Of a DNA stretch of 64,000 nucleotides, positions 1 through 12,418 are shown one piece after another. Positions within the stretch are counted from its first letter, which is position 1. The number at the start of each line of letters is the position of its first letter. Both the position numbers and the translations under genes were made by a program. Source of the DNA: Achatina immaculata (taxonomy: Eukaryota; Mollusca; Gastropoda; Stylommatophora; Achatinidae); the NCBI GenBank assembly GCA_009760885.1, contig CM019703.1:14799459-14863458 (forward strand), given 5' to 3'. Below the pieces are notes generated by a model that had not been told where the DNA came from, made no database searches, and saw nothing but the letters and a program-made list of their open reading frames with translations.

Positions 1-276
1 CTAATGACATATTAGCATTAATAACATATTAGCATTACTTTCAATAACATACCTCATATTACTTTTCACTTATACATTGTTTTAAAAGACAAAATATATC
101 TTAGACATTTTTTGGATAAATGGTTTTAAAAAATCTAGATAAATCTAGTTATATTTTGAGGTAATTCTGGATATTTTTATGAAAAAGAGTTGCCAACTGT
201 TCATAGCCATTCATCGAAGGGACATAATCTACTAATTAGAAATTGCTCTTTGGGTTTAAAGTATCTACAGGATAGT

Positions 277-1060
277 CAGTCTTGATGCTGAAATCAGCAA
301 CAGAATAGCTAAAGCCAGCGCAGCATATGAGAGGCTACGAAAAAATGTATGGGAAAGAAAAGGACTCAACGTTACCACTAAGTTAAAGGTCTATAAAGCT
401 GTTGTTCTGACCGCACTAATGTATGCAGGCGAAAGATGGTTAGTCTACAGTAGGCATGCAAGACAACTAAATTATTTCCATCTAGGCTGTCTCAGCAAAA
501 TACTAAACATCAAATGGCAGCAACTGACCCCTGATACTGAAGTCCTCACAAGAGCTAAAATTCTAAGCATCTATACAATGCTTCAAAAGGCGCAAATCCG
601 TTGGACAGGGCATGTGGTCAGAATGAGTAACACTCGACTGCCCAAACAACTCCTATATGGGGAACTTCTGAACGGAAAACGGAAACCAGGAGGGCAAAAA
701 AAAAAAAAAAAGCGTTACAAGGATACTCTCAGAACCTCACTCAAGGCCTTCGGGATAGACACAAACTCCTGGGAGTCCAAAGCACAAGTCCGCCCATCAT
801 TGAGGGCTATAACCACCCTGGGTGCTCAGAGAGCAGAGCACTCAAGAATTGAAAGTGCCCAGCACAAACACGCAATGCGAAAAGCCAAGGCAGCACAAGC
901 ACCCACAACTGAATCTGGTCATATATGTTCCGTCTGTGGCAAAACTTTAAAGCTCGTATAGGGCTAGTTGGTCACGCACGGACACACCTCACCATATTTA
1001 GACCAAGATGAAGCTGTGATCATAATCGAAGACGATGGACGAACATCTACGGGATATAAT
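277..1060 (+). mobile_element. LINE family E, C-terminal end with zinc-finger (broken)
   Basis: From about 277 the frame reads SLDAEISNRIAKASAAYERL, then TKLKVYKAVVLTALMYAGE and RWTGHVVRMSNTRLPKQLLYG, the post-RT domain of a widespread animal non-LTR element. It ends with a C2H2-type finger (CSVCGK...GH-x3-H) whose second half is in another frame because of a slip near 950. The A-run at about 698-712 also disturbs the frame. 5' truncated; no RT core. A shorter copy of the same 3' end lies at 42,845-42,951. Confidence 0.85.
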
Positions 1061-1859
1061 CAACAAATTAGAAAATCCATCTCTGTTTTGTGGTGTGAAT
1101 TTTTCGGGTTAATTCCCTTCAATTGTGTTTTAAAAGACCATTCAATAAAGTGGTTAATTCAAAACCTAGGATTCCCGTTAGACGATCTAAGCGAACAATT
1201 AGAGCCGAAGTTCGTTTAATTTAGTGATTGTCTGGGGTACCCAGAGTAGTGAAACTTTTGACAAGTCTGCTATTGCTTGCTAGGAGAGTATCGTCCTCTT
1301 TCCTAATGTATGCCCTAAGAAATGAGAAAAAGAAGGGGGGAAAAATCGATCGCAGTCACTCATTATTGTAGTTTTTTTTTTTTGGGGGGGGGGGATCCTA
1401 AGATATCCTACCGGTGTAGGACCTAACTGTCTCTTGACATCAAACTCAGATGTCAGAAGTTGGTTGTAAGAGCTAAACGGTTCAAAACCAGTGACTGGTT
1501 TTCTTCCTCACCCTACGTTTCTCATTTCTATTCGACATTTGATGTCTCAGACTGTACCTAGTTCTTGTCACGTCTCCCTGAAACTTCAAGTCAAGGGCCT
1601 AGAGAAGACTTTTAGAGGCCCGTGCAAAACTATTCTCCTCTTCCCCTCCCCCTACCCCCTCCCAGAATATTAATTGGCCATTCTGTTTTCATCAACTATG
1701 AGTGCCCCAGAGGACCCCTCCAGGCCTCAAAGCAATGCACCAGCTGCCCCCCCCCCCTCCTCATTGGGCTGGCTTCAAGCAAACGTGGCAACTAACAAAG
1801 TGAATATGTTAGAAAACAAGCATGTGGACCTTCTCCCTTCTGGGAAAAAAAAAAGTCAG
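1061..1859. other. No gene seen; homopolymer runs
   Basis: AT-rich sequence with a long G run near 1,383-1,394 and no exon-like frame. The ORF at 1,674-2,063 overlaps the repeat at 1,860 and shows no known domain. Confidence 0.4.
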
Positions 1860-2025
1860 ATTCTCAGTGGGTTTCATTACCACTGGGACAAAGATGATGA
1901 GCCCTACTCAGTTAGTCAGGCTAAGTCTGTTATTAGGAACACCAGTGGAGAAGCCTCTGATTTGTTGGCTCTGATAACAGTACTGTCACTGGGCAAGCTC
2001 AGTCAACTTTGCTGCCATAATGCTT
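1860..2025. repeat. Unclassified interspersed repeat R3, copy 1
   Basis: Shares blocks such as AGTCAGGCTAAGTCTGTTA, AGGAACACCAGTGG and CTCTGATAACAGTACTGTCA with segments at 3,780-3,905, 13,080-13,170 and 63,620-63,760. Copies are strongly diverged; no ends, tail or coding capacity recognised. Confidence 0.55.
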
Positions 2026-3435
2026 TTGTACTTGTGATATTCAAAAATATAGTGTTATTATGATATTAGTCTCAGGTTCTTCATACCTCGCTTGTTCATG
2101 GCCTTCAAAAACAATCTGGAAGAGAAACTATCCTTCACTATGTGTCAGATATCAATTTTTAAAAAAGATAATGAATAAACATTGCCAAATAATAACAACA
2201 ATAATAACATTTAACCTACAGAGACTATCAACATCTACACAAAATAAACCAACATCAACATTAACCACAAAACACACAACATAACAATAACAAAACCAAT
2301 ATCTTCCACATCAGCTGAACAATAAACAATACAAAAACATAAAGAAAAAGAAATGAAATTTAGGTTGATATTTATTATGAAATATCCATCACCTTTTAGA
2401 GCATGACCTGATCACATTAATATTTATCGTTCAGCAGGAATGTTTATAAATCAAGGCTTCAAAGGCAATATTTATTTTCAGTCAGTATTATTTTAGCTCA
2501 AATTAAATTTGAAAAAAGAAAACATTCTACAATAAAACAAGATTGAATCTCTGTTAAAACTAACAAGAATAGCATCATTCATTACATACAATGAAAGCAT
2601 CATTAAGTTCTGACACAGGATTGTCCTGCTCTTTGGCTAAACTGGGAATGACAAGTGAGAGAATGAACAACAAAATCTGACTGGAAAAAGAAGCAAAGGG
2701 TTGCTGGCTTCACATCAGACATCATAGCTCACATTCTGCATGCCCCCCCCCCCCCATTTGTACAGTTTTTATACCCAGTAATAAGAGATAAAACAAGTAA
2801 GGAAAAGTATTCATCTATAGAGAACAGCATTCAAAAAGATCAAGAATATTGTTTTAAAAATTTGTCATTTATTTAAAACACAGAAAGAACCAAAAAAAAA
2901 TATCACAGATGGATTTAGAGAAAAAAAAAATTATAAAAATCAACAGAAAGTTTACAATATGAAATTAAATAGATAGTAACCTACAGATGATACAGAAAAC
3001 TTCCTGATACCAAAGCAGTTTCATACAAGAACAATTATAACTAAAGCACATTAAACTAACACACTGTACTGGACAGTAACTAAACATATTACTCCTACTG
3101 ATAACTCTGTTAATAGAGGCACAGTGAAGAGGTTGACAAAGACAGTATTAACTGAATGATCTAGGGGCAGATAACAAACAGATCTTGGGGGCAAAAATAA
3201 GAAAATTTAAAAAAAAAAAAAACCAGAATATTTCGATAAAATGTGGTGCCCTAACACTAGATAAGGGCACTTTAAAAAAAAGAAAGAAAAAAAAAACTGA
3301 AAGCAAAATACATACAGTTCTCTTTTTAAATTGTTTCACTATTCCTCTACTCACATACATGATAACAATATTTAACTTCCCACATGAAGACAAAAATCTC
3401 AGCTGAAGGCAGAATTGCTTCTATTATTGAACTTT
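2026..3435. other. No gene seen, AT-rich
   Basis: A-rich and AT-rich sequence with a short C run near 2,743-2,755 and several A runs. The two overlapping ORFs at 3,148-3,406 are lysine/phenylalanine products of A/T runs on opposite strands. Confidence 0.4.
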
Positions 3436-3483
3436 ATTACCTCTATCATAAGAGAAGTTTATTACCTCTATCATAAGAGAAGT
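3432..3483. repeat. 26-bp direct duplication
   Basis: The unit TTTATTACCTCTATCATAAG plus AGAAG occurs twice in direct tandem. Confidence 0.85.
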
Positions 3484-3779
3484 AAGCAGTGGAAGTAGCA
3501 GAAAATAAACAGGAAGACAAAATCAATATATGATTCTTATTGTCAGAGAACTGAATATGAGAACAACGATAGTAGAGCAAAGTGTGAAAAAAAGTTACTG
3601 GATGTGTTTTTATTCTATAATTTTGGAATTGCCAGCAGGATATTCTCAGCACCCAAAGAAGTGAATGTGTTGGAGTACATGCAACATATTAGTTGGTGAT
3701 GGGTTATGGCAGTTATTGTGCATATCCAAGCTAAAATGTAAGTAAAGATACAATGCTTCTTGGGAGACTCCACTGCCAT

Positions 3780-3905
3780 AGTGACCACAGTAACCCTATC
3801 ACATTAGCCAGGTTGAGTCTGTTACTGGGAGCACCAGTGAAGAAGTGGGTCAGAGACCTGACCAGTTACGATTTGCTCTGCCTTCAATCTAACACAGACA
3901 TCTTC
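3780..3905. repeat. Repeat R3, copy 2
   Basis: Carries TTAGCCAGGTTGAGTCTGTTA and GGGAGCACCAGTGAAGAAG, the same block order as the copy at 1.9 kb. Confidence 0.5.
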
Positions 3906-4030
3906 ACTTAGGGTATCATCTTCACTTCAGTGTGTGATTTCCTATTGAATGTGCTCTCACACATGTTACTGATTAGTGTTAAGTCACATTTCTGTTTTTC
4001 AACTGCAGAATAGTTTCATTACATACTTCA

Positions 4031-4633
4031 ATATCTTATATCCTTCCCGTGCCGTTAAACATCACATAGGGCTCACAAAGTAGTTCACCAATTTTTCCTG
4101 TCTTCAGCGAGTCTTTCAATCTCATCAAGGGATTTCATGCCTGTTAATTTGGCCCCTCTTAATAATGTCCTCTTCAGAGTTTCATACGGTCTGCCTCTTT
4201 TTCTTTGGCCTGTTGTGTTCCACTTGATAGCTTGTTTTGGGATTCTCTGATTGTTTCTTCTCATCAAGTGACCAACATAAGTCCATCTCCTTTTACTGAT
4301 CACCCATGAGACTGGTTGTTGTTCAGTCATCTGTCTTATCTCTGCATTGTTCTTGAATTCATTCCACTTGATGCTGAGTATTTTCCTTACGCATTTGTTT
4401 TCAAAAGAGTCTAATTTCTTGTCTATTTCTTTAGTTGTTTTCCAGCTTTGACATGCATAAATGAGGGTGGATATTACATTTGAATTAAATAGTCTTAACT
4501 TGGTTTTTGTGCTTAAACTTTTGAATTCCATATGTTCTCAAGATTCTTGAAGATCGATGCTGTTTTTGCCATTCTAATTCTAACTTCCTTTCTGGTGTCA
4601 CCATCCTGGTCTATGTAGCTTCCAAGGTATACT
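4031..4633 (-). mobile_element. LINE family A, 3' fragment
   Basis: Minus-strand copy of the last 0.6 kb of the family A element at 19.2 kb. It encodes TKTKLRLFNSNVISTLIYAC, then RRWTYVGHLMRRNNQRIPKQ and RLAEDRKNW, and ends at the family 3' terminus GGATATAAGATAT. 5' truncated at about 4,633. Here the last coding residues keep the frame that the 19.2-kb copy has lost. Confidence 0.9.
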
Positions 4634-4639
4634 TCCATA

Positions 4640-6060
4640 TAATGATCCTAAAATGATACAGCTGTGTTCAGTGCTGGATTTAGTCTTGGTGAGGCTCTAA
4701 GCTAAAGCTTAGTGTCCCATTTCTAAACAGTTACACCATCAGATTTTGAGGCCCTAACCTGCAGCTTGCTTAGTTTATACCTAAATCCAGCACTTGATCT
4801 ACTCCTGCATACTGATCCTCTAAATAAGAAAAATGACAGTATTATGAGTTTTAAATACAATATTTTTATTTTTATTCTGTGGGAATATATAGCATAGTCC
4901 CTTGCAACCTAGAATTATGATTATAATTATGAACATACCATCTTGCAATGCCATCCCGCAAGTGAAATAATAGGTGACAACAAACAATCGGCGCGTGGAA
5001 CAGTTAAGGAGACAGTTAATTACCTGACAGATCCCAAGCACTCGAGAAGAACTTGCCCGAGGTGTGATGACAGGGACGCTAGAAGGATTTAAGAAAAGCC
5101 AGGTCTTGTTGATGACTGACAGTCTGCAGAATGGACACGACACATAAAGAAACCAGACTGGTAATCAGTCAATAAGTACAGGTAGAAAGTGCCAAGGGCA
5201 AGGGGTGGACTAAACTGGCAGGTCATGACTCGGGAACCAATCGGTTCACATATCAAAACCAGTGGACCAGTTAGAGGTGGAGAAGAAATACCGATTGGTC
5301 GGTTCATCAAACCGGACTCCACGATAAAATGAGGGACCGAAAGAAACAGGGGAGATATGCACACTGAGACTCACACAGATGTACACATACAGATGTATAC
5401 ACACAGATTCAGGGGCTGAACTAAAACTCTAACACCAGGATACACATTGATGAAGATACAAAGATAACAAGATACTGAGAGACAAAGATACTTGGACACT
5501 ACGATACTTGGACATTAAGAGAGAGACTCAGATAGGTATAATGAGACCAGGAGAAATGTGCAGATAGGTACAGACAAACAGCTACAGACAGATATGGTAG
5601 GAGATTTAGAGAGATAAATTTAGTTGAAGTGCACCTTGCGAAATAGACAGGGATCTAGAATCAGACAGTAATGATGAGGTGACAAAACTACGAGCTAGAC
5701 TGATATGCTGATACTTAGGAGAGTTAGTGAACAGTTATCGAGATTGTGTATAGTGAACAGAAAGAACTCAACTTATATTTAGCCAGAGGTTCATGAGAGA
5801 GAGAGAGAGAGAGAGAGAGAAATTATCTACAAATGTTTGTGTAGTCCAGTTGATATGCACTTTAAGAATGAGTTCTCCATTGTTTATGCCTTTTCTATCT
5901 AACTGTTGGAAATTCTACACTCATTTTTATAAGAGCCAGCTGGTGTAAATAGACTGTAATTCTTTAACATTTCAGGTTCCAATACTCCCTTCTCAAATCA
6001 AGCTGCCCCAAATCCTCCCCTTTTATTATTAATAAAATATTAAATGTGAAATTAAATTAT
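4640..6060. other. No gene seen; GA-rich simple sequence
   Basis: Contains loosely repeated GATAC/AGATA motifs (about 5,340-5,720) and a (GA)n run at about 5,790-5,820. No convincing exon. Confidence 0.4.
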
Positions 6061-6140
6061 ATAAAATTATATATTATATATATATATATATATTAAAATT
6101 ATATATTAAATTAAATATTAAATAATAAAATATTAAATCA
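6061..6140. repeat. (AT)n / TTAAA low-complexity tract
   Basis: Alternating TATATA flanked by AATTAAAT repeats. Confidence 0.8.
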
Positions 6141-6674
6141 TCATTCACAAAGGATTTTCACCATCATACATCACTGAAAAAAAATCCCTCCCTTAAAAAA
6201 CTTCATATTCCACTCTTAGGAAGCCGCCTGCCTCCCTGTTAGGAATGACTGCTTTAGACTGTCTGAGAAAACTAAACACAAATTGAAGAATGACAACGGA
6301 GAAAGGACCACAATCATACTCCATTAGAATGCAGTGAAAACTGATTTTGACAGATCTGATGGTATGTGTCCTGTGCCTCATATTATATTTAGGAGACTTG
6401 TTATTTTTTTTTATGTCACTATCTTCTGGTGCTCTCGTTGTTTCAGTGCATTTCTTACTTTCATTTTCAGTATTGGCAAACCTTCATTATTCATACTTAT
6501 ATTGAAGTGCTCATTTCTCTGGTCTTTATACTGGCCTCAACCATCTCTCAATGATTTCCTCTTTTTCCATATTAACTTTACCATCATTTGTTTTCAAACA
6601 TCCTGTTGCTTTGCATGTTATTTTCCCATAAAGTTTTTTTTATCCTTTTTATGAAATTCTTTGCCATTATAAAA

Positions 6675-7062
6675 CTATTTTTCAATCTCATCACATTGCT
6701 CTGATAGCCACCTCTTTCTCTTCCTTTTTATTTCTTTGTTAACCTCTTCATATGTTGTTTGTCCTTTTTTAAAATTCTTCCTTCTCTTCTCCATCAATTC
6801 TAGAACATCTTCACCCACTTTTTCTTGGCTTGTCTCCATGTCTTTGGTACTGATGCCTCTAATACTTGATGGAATGATTCTTTTAAGGTCTCCCATTTAT
6901 CATTTACACCTTGAAATAATATTTCATAAACTGATAATGCATCATATCTATTTTTAACTTCTATGTTGAATTTTTTCCTTATTTTTTTATCTCTTCCTAA
7001 CATGTCTATATTTAGCTTAGCATTTCTGGTCATTATTCAACATTTTGCAGTTTTAACCCACA
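6675..7062 (-). mobile_element. LINE fragment (family H), endonuclease-RT linker
   Basis: Minus strand reads MTRNAKLNIDMLGRDKKIRK, then KFNIEVKNRYDALSV, VPKTWRQAKKKWV and, after a frame break near 6,830, RRKNFKKGQTTYEEVNKEIK RKRKRWLSEQ. Content and order match the linker between the endonuclease and RT of RTE-type elements, where the 'F-x-I-E-V-x-N-R-F' block is recurrent (family B has IEVKNRFEIL at 49.3 kb). No RT or tail adjoins. Confidence 0.65.
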
Positions 7063-8401
7063 TAATAATAGTAATCATCAGCCTCGTGAAACAAACACCA
7101 ACAACTCACAGACCTCCGGGAGTCATGACCCAGAGAGGCCCACCCCCCCTTAGAGTGTTAGAATTTTAAAGAGCCAAAATGCTTGCCTGAGGGGGGGTAT
7201 TTTTCTGATGATCAGAGGAGTTGTGCTCTTGTTTTGCTCTCTATAACAGAGAGTTTCCTGAATAATAATAATAAATAAGGGTAATAAAAATGTTTCTACG
7301 CTCATGAAACTTGAACAATCAGCAACAGAAGAAACAGGAACCAAAAGCAACAGAGATATGGTTTTAGAAAATAGGACACAATTTAACAATGAGAACACAG
7401 GAGCTACAGAACCTGAAAATAACAGGGAAAACTAACAAGGGAAAAAGTCATGAGAAAAAATATCTGAACAAGTTGACCAAACAGGTTGACAAAACAGTTT
7501 GACCAAGCAGGTTGACCAAACAGGTTGACCAAACAGGTTGACCAAACAACAATGGAAAAGAATATGCATTAGATCTGATTATAAACAACACAGACTTCAC
7601 AAAATTAAGGAGCATAATCACAACTGCCTCTCAGTAGGGTACATAGTCACAGAAGGATGAATAATGACAAAACTAAATGCACTGCTACTTATTACAGTTA
7701 TGTTTTATATAACGCACATTTACAAAGTAGCTGTAATGAAAATGAAAAATAATTAACAAAAAGTAGCTGATCTGTACAACTCTTTTTTTTTTTCTTTTAT
7801 CTGCTCTAGCTTCATGCAGAGCTCTGTTTGCACGCTTACATTTTAAAAAATTTAACATAAACTTTGCAAAATGAAATCAATGAAAATTCACTTCAAATTC
7901 ATTGATAAACAAATAAAAGGAAACTAAAAAAAGTCATTATTGTTGACAGGCAAGTGCTATCATGTGTTTTTCACATATCACAGTCTACTGAGTTTTCAGC
8001 TAACATTTTTCCTCCTTAAATTCACCATAGTCAGTTTGTCAGTTACTTCACTCTTTTTTTTTTTTTTTTGCACTGAATACTCCATGACATCATACATAAT
8101 GGTCCACATAAGAACATTGTTCTTTACATTCATAGTAACATAAAGGAAATGTCAGTCATAAAGTGAATAAAGTTACCAACACCATACTGGAAAATTCATT
8201 GCTTTGAAAGGACAGTAAGAATACAGACAGAACTGATTTGAAAAACTTGATCAGGCAAAATACAAACATGTAGCTTCCATAAAAAGAAAAGAGCAGCTTT
8301 TAAAAACAGGAATATTTAGTACAATGTGTAAATAAAAGACACATTTTAAAAAGAAATTACATAAAATATCTTTAAAAAAGATATTTAGGTAAACATCAAG
8401 T
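7063..8401. other. No gene seen apart from the short tandem array at 7,472
   Basis: AT-rich with T runs (for example 8,053-8,068). No exon-like frame with splice borders. Confidence 0.4.
7472..7549. repeat. 13-bp tandem repeat, six units
   Basis: GTTGACCAAACAG and single-base variants repeated six times head to tail. Confidence 0.9.
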
Positions 8402-8786
8402 GAAGCACATGAAATACCCATGTTACTAGCATACAGCATTACAAAGTTAATCCAATGAAGCACATAAATTATCCATAATACCAGAATATAGCATTACAAA
8501 GTTAATCCAATGAAGCACATAAAGTACCCATAATACTAGAATATAGCATTATAAAGTTAATCCAGTGAAGCACATAAAGTACCCATAATACCAGAATATG
8601 GCATTATAAAGTTAATCCAATGAAACACATGAAGTAGCCATAATACTAGCATATAGCATTGCAAAGTTAATCCAGTGAAGCACATAAAGTACCCATAATA
8701 CCAGAATATAGCTTTATAAAGTTAATCCAGTGAAGCACATGAATTAGCCATAATACCAGCATATAGCATTACAGAGTTCATGAACT
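8402..8786. repeat. 55-bp tandem repeat, seven diverged units
   Basis: Unit core: GTTAATCCAATGAAGCACAT, then CCCATAATACCAGAATATAG and CATTA. Seven consecutive units with about 5-15% differences, so an old array. Confidence 0.88.
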
Positions 8787-8789
8787 CAC

Positions 8790-9700
8790 GCTAAAAACAG
8801 ATACTGTGCAGAAAAACATTTGTGTCAAGAAATATAAATACTTTATATAACAAAATGATTCACAAAATAATTATTTGCAAATAAGATTACACCCTCAGCA
8901 CTCAGCCTACCAGATGTAATGCATGTAAGAATGCTCCCATTAAAATATGCAAACTGTGAACAATTGCTAATTTTGTTAGAAATAGCATTTTAAGTTTAAG
9001 AAAACAAAACCTTTTGTATCTAAATGAAAAACAAAGGTGCACGATGTTTAAAAAAAAAACACTGGCATTTCAATTGCAGAAATGAAAACTAGAAACACTC
9101 AACATGTGTAAACAGTTTTAGGGGCAGCATGTATACAGTGGAAACTACATCATGATTAGCAGTTTAAAAACTGGAATGTTTACATTTTTTTATCACATAC
9201 ATGGAAGTTAGATGGTAAAACAAAACAACAACAACAACAACAAAAATAGAACTTTTATCATCATATGCATGTGCCAAATATCATGGCTGGATGATGATTT
9301 TATAAATAAATACTCCTTCATATTAGTTCTTTTCATGTCAGAAGACAGTTTTGAAGCACATAAATGTCCACTTAATGTGAAAGTTGTTGAGCCTTGTTAT
9401 GTTGAGCAGTTTGTCTCATGTCTAAGTCTATAAATATCTCACAGTGGATTATCAACAATAATTTGTTTTTCCTTACTCTCCTGAACATGTCAAAGAAATT
9501 TATTAAAATTCGAAATTTGGTAAAAAAATAAAAGTTTACAAAAGTAGCTGATTAAAACCTAAGGACTTGTCACCGAACTTGGAAAACAATCTGCAATAAT
9601 ACAAAAACAAGTAGACTTTAATATAATGAGATGATGGCATTTGTAGTAAATATATAATTGTACTAACAATACTAAAACATTTTATTATATTACAAAGCAA
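8790..9700. other. No gene seen, AT-rich
   Basis: Includes a short CAA trinucleotide run at about 9,222-9,243. No recognised element. Confidence 0.35.
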
Positions 9701-10290
9701 TACATTTTATTAGTAATACAGGTAGATAAAGGTATATGGTACAGTTTTACAAAGTGATAGAAGGAGTGAGAAAAAACACAAATAATGAAACACATACAAT
9801 ATCCAATATTTCGGCATGAGCCTTTTTCAAGGATTACACATACAAAAACAAACACAGCATATAATAATAAAAGAAGAAAAATGAACATGAAAAACTTAGC
9901 TTTACGGCATCTCTCCTTGTACACAATACAACAGAATGTGCCCTAAAGACAAAGCTGAGAGACCACAAAGGAAAACAAATTGAACCAATCAGATGTTAGC
10001 AGCAGTGAAAGGGAGAGAATTATGCAGGTGTGGGGTGGGGCAGGGCTCAGGAAAAAGATCAGGAGGCAATAAATACCTCTAGGCTGCTAGAGAAGGGGGG
10101 GAGAGGGTAAAGAAGGGAAGCTGGGAGATAATGTGAAACTGATGAGTGAAGAAATGTAGCGAAATGCACGGGGCTAAGACAAGAAAGTAGAGTATAAATA
10201 GCAGAAAATAGGTGGAAATACATTGTTAATTCCCGCTGGGTGGAGACATCCAGCCTGGAAAGTAAGGCGCTGCTCTAGAGCCTTCCAAGA
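9700..10290 (-). repeat. Possible retroelement end with hammerhead-like core
   Basis: Minus-strand bases 9,832-9,806 read CCTTGAAAAAGGCTCATGCC GAAATATTGG, almost the same core as TTTGACAAAGGCTCACGCC GAAACGTC at 58,953-58,980. The arrangement (xTGAnnA, 3-bp GGC/GCC stem, GAAA) resembles the catalytic core of hammerhead ribozymes found in Penelope-like elements and retrozymes. Here two invariant core positions are changed. Element borders are not defined. Confidence 0.35.
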
Positions 10291-10883
10291 TCGTACATCA
10301 GAACTACAATTTTATTAGTATACCTTGTACTGTAAGTTGGAAAAAAAAACTTCTTTCTGTGTGTCAGGAAAATGTTTCCACTTCTGCACACCTGAAACAT
10401 GTTGCATGAGTTAAGATATCTTGAGTATAAATTTACTGCCGTATATGACAGAAGCATACTTACTGATTTTACTTAAAAATGTATAGCAGTTTTTTTTAAA
10501 AAATACAGCATTTGTTTTTGTTTTTTTTTACAGAATTAGGTCCTGTAGATGAGAATCATCTCATGAATGCACAAAGTTTGGACAGACAGCTATTGATAGT
10601 TGATATGTGAAAAGGGAGTGAATTATTTTATTTGTAAATAAAGTTATAAACCTAGTACACAGATTAAAGAGTTTTGCCTCCTCTCCCCAATGCTTGGCTG
10701 TGTATCCTGAATTTGAACTTGTTACATATCAATGAAATGTCATAGGGCTACCTTCACCTTACCTTTCTATGAAGCAGGTATATGATTTTCAGTTAAACCT
10801 TTCTCTGTGTGATATATTTGTTCATTTGAAAAATCACATACTATCATCATATACTCTTTATGTAAAAAAAGAAAAGTGATTTT
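10291..10883. other. No gene seen
   Basis: AT-rich intron or downstream sequence between the last MGAT4-like exon and the next repeat. The missing last exon and 3'UTR could lie in this or a lower region, but I could not pick it out. Confidence 0.35.
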
Positions 10884-11524
10884 ACATGTTCTCGCCCTTG
10901 GGAACAACTGTGTTAGGAACACACTTATAACATAGTCTTTGTGAGGCAGGGAACTTAGATCTGTTTGCTTAAAAACTCTGACATACTTCTGTAGCCCAGA
11001 AACCTGTAGCAATCAACACTAATTGTAATTGTTATTTCTGTAAAATGTAATGTCAGGTTGATAGACAGATGGGGACATGGAGATCCTCGGCAGGGATAAA
11101 GAAAACCTGGTGTGAAACTAGTCAATCCAGGACATGACAATACTCTTGGTCTTCACAACAATAGCTATTAGAATGATGTAAACAAAACAGAGCCAGCAGA
11201 CTATAGATGGTGGGGAATGGATATCAATGAGGCACTCATCAGATTCCTCATCCCATAGTATCTCTGTGGAACTGTCCCAAAGTTGTCTGGCCAGCCAGCG
11301 TTGCACGCTGGATCTGACATGGAGAAGGGGCTTAAGCACAGCCACCAGAGGCTGGAAAAAAAAGTTTTAGCCAGGCCAATGTCTTCATGGCAGACCAAGC
11401 AAGACCACAGTCTACCCTAGCAAGGAAGGGTGCTGAAGTCGGAGGTACTCAGTCTGAAGGCACATCACAAAAATCATTGTACCACGCATCATCGTCAGTG
11501 TGCATATGAAGAAGACATGTTCTC
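10884..11524 (+). mobile_element. Retroposon E1, 0.62 kb, with 10-bp target duplication
   Basis: Body 10,894-11,514 is flanked by ACATGTTCTC at 10,884-10,893 and 11,515-11,524. It starts GCCCTTGGGAACAACTGTGT and ends in ATGAAGAAG. A second copy at 49,650-51,680 shares the start, the middle (TTGTCTGGCCAGCCAGCGTT, CTGACATGGAGAAGGGGCTT) and a purer AAG tail, and has its own 13-bp duplication. No coherent ORF and no recognised tRNA, 5S or 7SL promoter boxes. Confidence 0.85.
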
Positions 11525-11768
11525 TGGTTCCCCTCCCCCCCCCACACACACACAGTTCTTTAAATTCACAAACTTTCTGATTATAAAAGTTCTTCATTTC
11601 TTTTCTGCATTCTTGAATTCAAGTTCTTCCTCAGTTTCAGCCACTGTTGCCTCTTCTGGTGGTGGGTTTGAGTTTTGATTTATATAAAGCTGAATATTTT
11701 TTAAAGTTTTTGCTCCATCAGTCTATTTCTTCAGTAAATATAATAACACTCACGTCAACACCACTCAC

Positions 11769-12114
11769 CTTTTGTATAAGAACCCACGTTTTTAAAGCTG
11801 CATGCATTTGTATACGCAGAACCCAAATTTTTCCAGCCTCTTCTGGGATGTCAAAAGAAGCTATACCAGCATCGTTGAATGACCCAACATTGAAAAATGT
11901 ATCATTTGTTGAATGCTTCTGCAAATCTGGGTTGCTATTTTGTCTCTGTTCATAAGCATACTTTTGCTGTGAAGTTGCATACTGTCCTATACTGTTAACT
12001 TTCTTCTGATACAAGGCAGATGAAGTAGGTGGCAAGCTGTGTGGCAGAATTTCCAGTGTTGTATTGCGAAAAATATCTTCTGCATGTTCTTTGTTCCCAC
12101 TTTCTATATAAACA
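11769..12114 (-). CDS. MGAT4C-like: MGAT4-like exon: C-terminal domain
   Basis: Starts (S)VYIESGNKEHAEDIFRNTTL, matching 'x-x-R-S/T-G-N-x-x-H-x-x-D-x-L-x-x-x-x-L-E-V/I-L-P', and ends GKIWVLRIQMHAALKTWVLI QK before a consensus donor AAAAG|GTGAGT. The middle (about 12,060-11,900) has a family-atypical polar stretch, possibly an insertion. MGAT4C normally ends only a few residues after this tryptophan block, so a short last exon with the 3'UTR should lie below 11.77 kb. If the donor is not used, the frame stops at 11,718 after about 16 extra residues. Confidence 0.92.
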
Positions 12115-12418
12115 CTGAAACAGAACAAATAAAAAAATCTGCTTATGCTTGTCACACTTTATAACCAGACAGAAACTTCCATCACAATGTCTAGCAAACA
12201 ATGGACCTTTCACAAGTTTTTTTTTTGTGTGGAAAACTTGAGCTTGTATGTACTATGGTACCAATCTTCAGATTCTTCAGAGAACCATGGACAGGTTTTG
12301 GAAACACAAAATGAAAAAGCTTTTTTTTTCGTTCATGTTTTTGAAAATTAATTTTCTTTCATATTCTCCTTCTTCCACTCTGATCTCTGTAAAACCGCAG
12401 ACTCATACTCTCTGCTAC

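Noticed and set aside
1674..2063. 129-codon plus-strand ORF as a gene
   Set aside because: Largely inside the dispersed repeat R3; copies elsewhere do not keep the frame.
11118..11398. Minus-strand ORFs with RSSVQRWLARQLWDSS as MGAT4 downstream exons
   Set aside because: They lie in retroposon E1; the second E1 copy at 51.3 kb has the same sequence outside the gene context.
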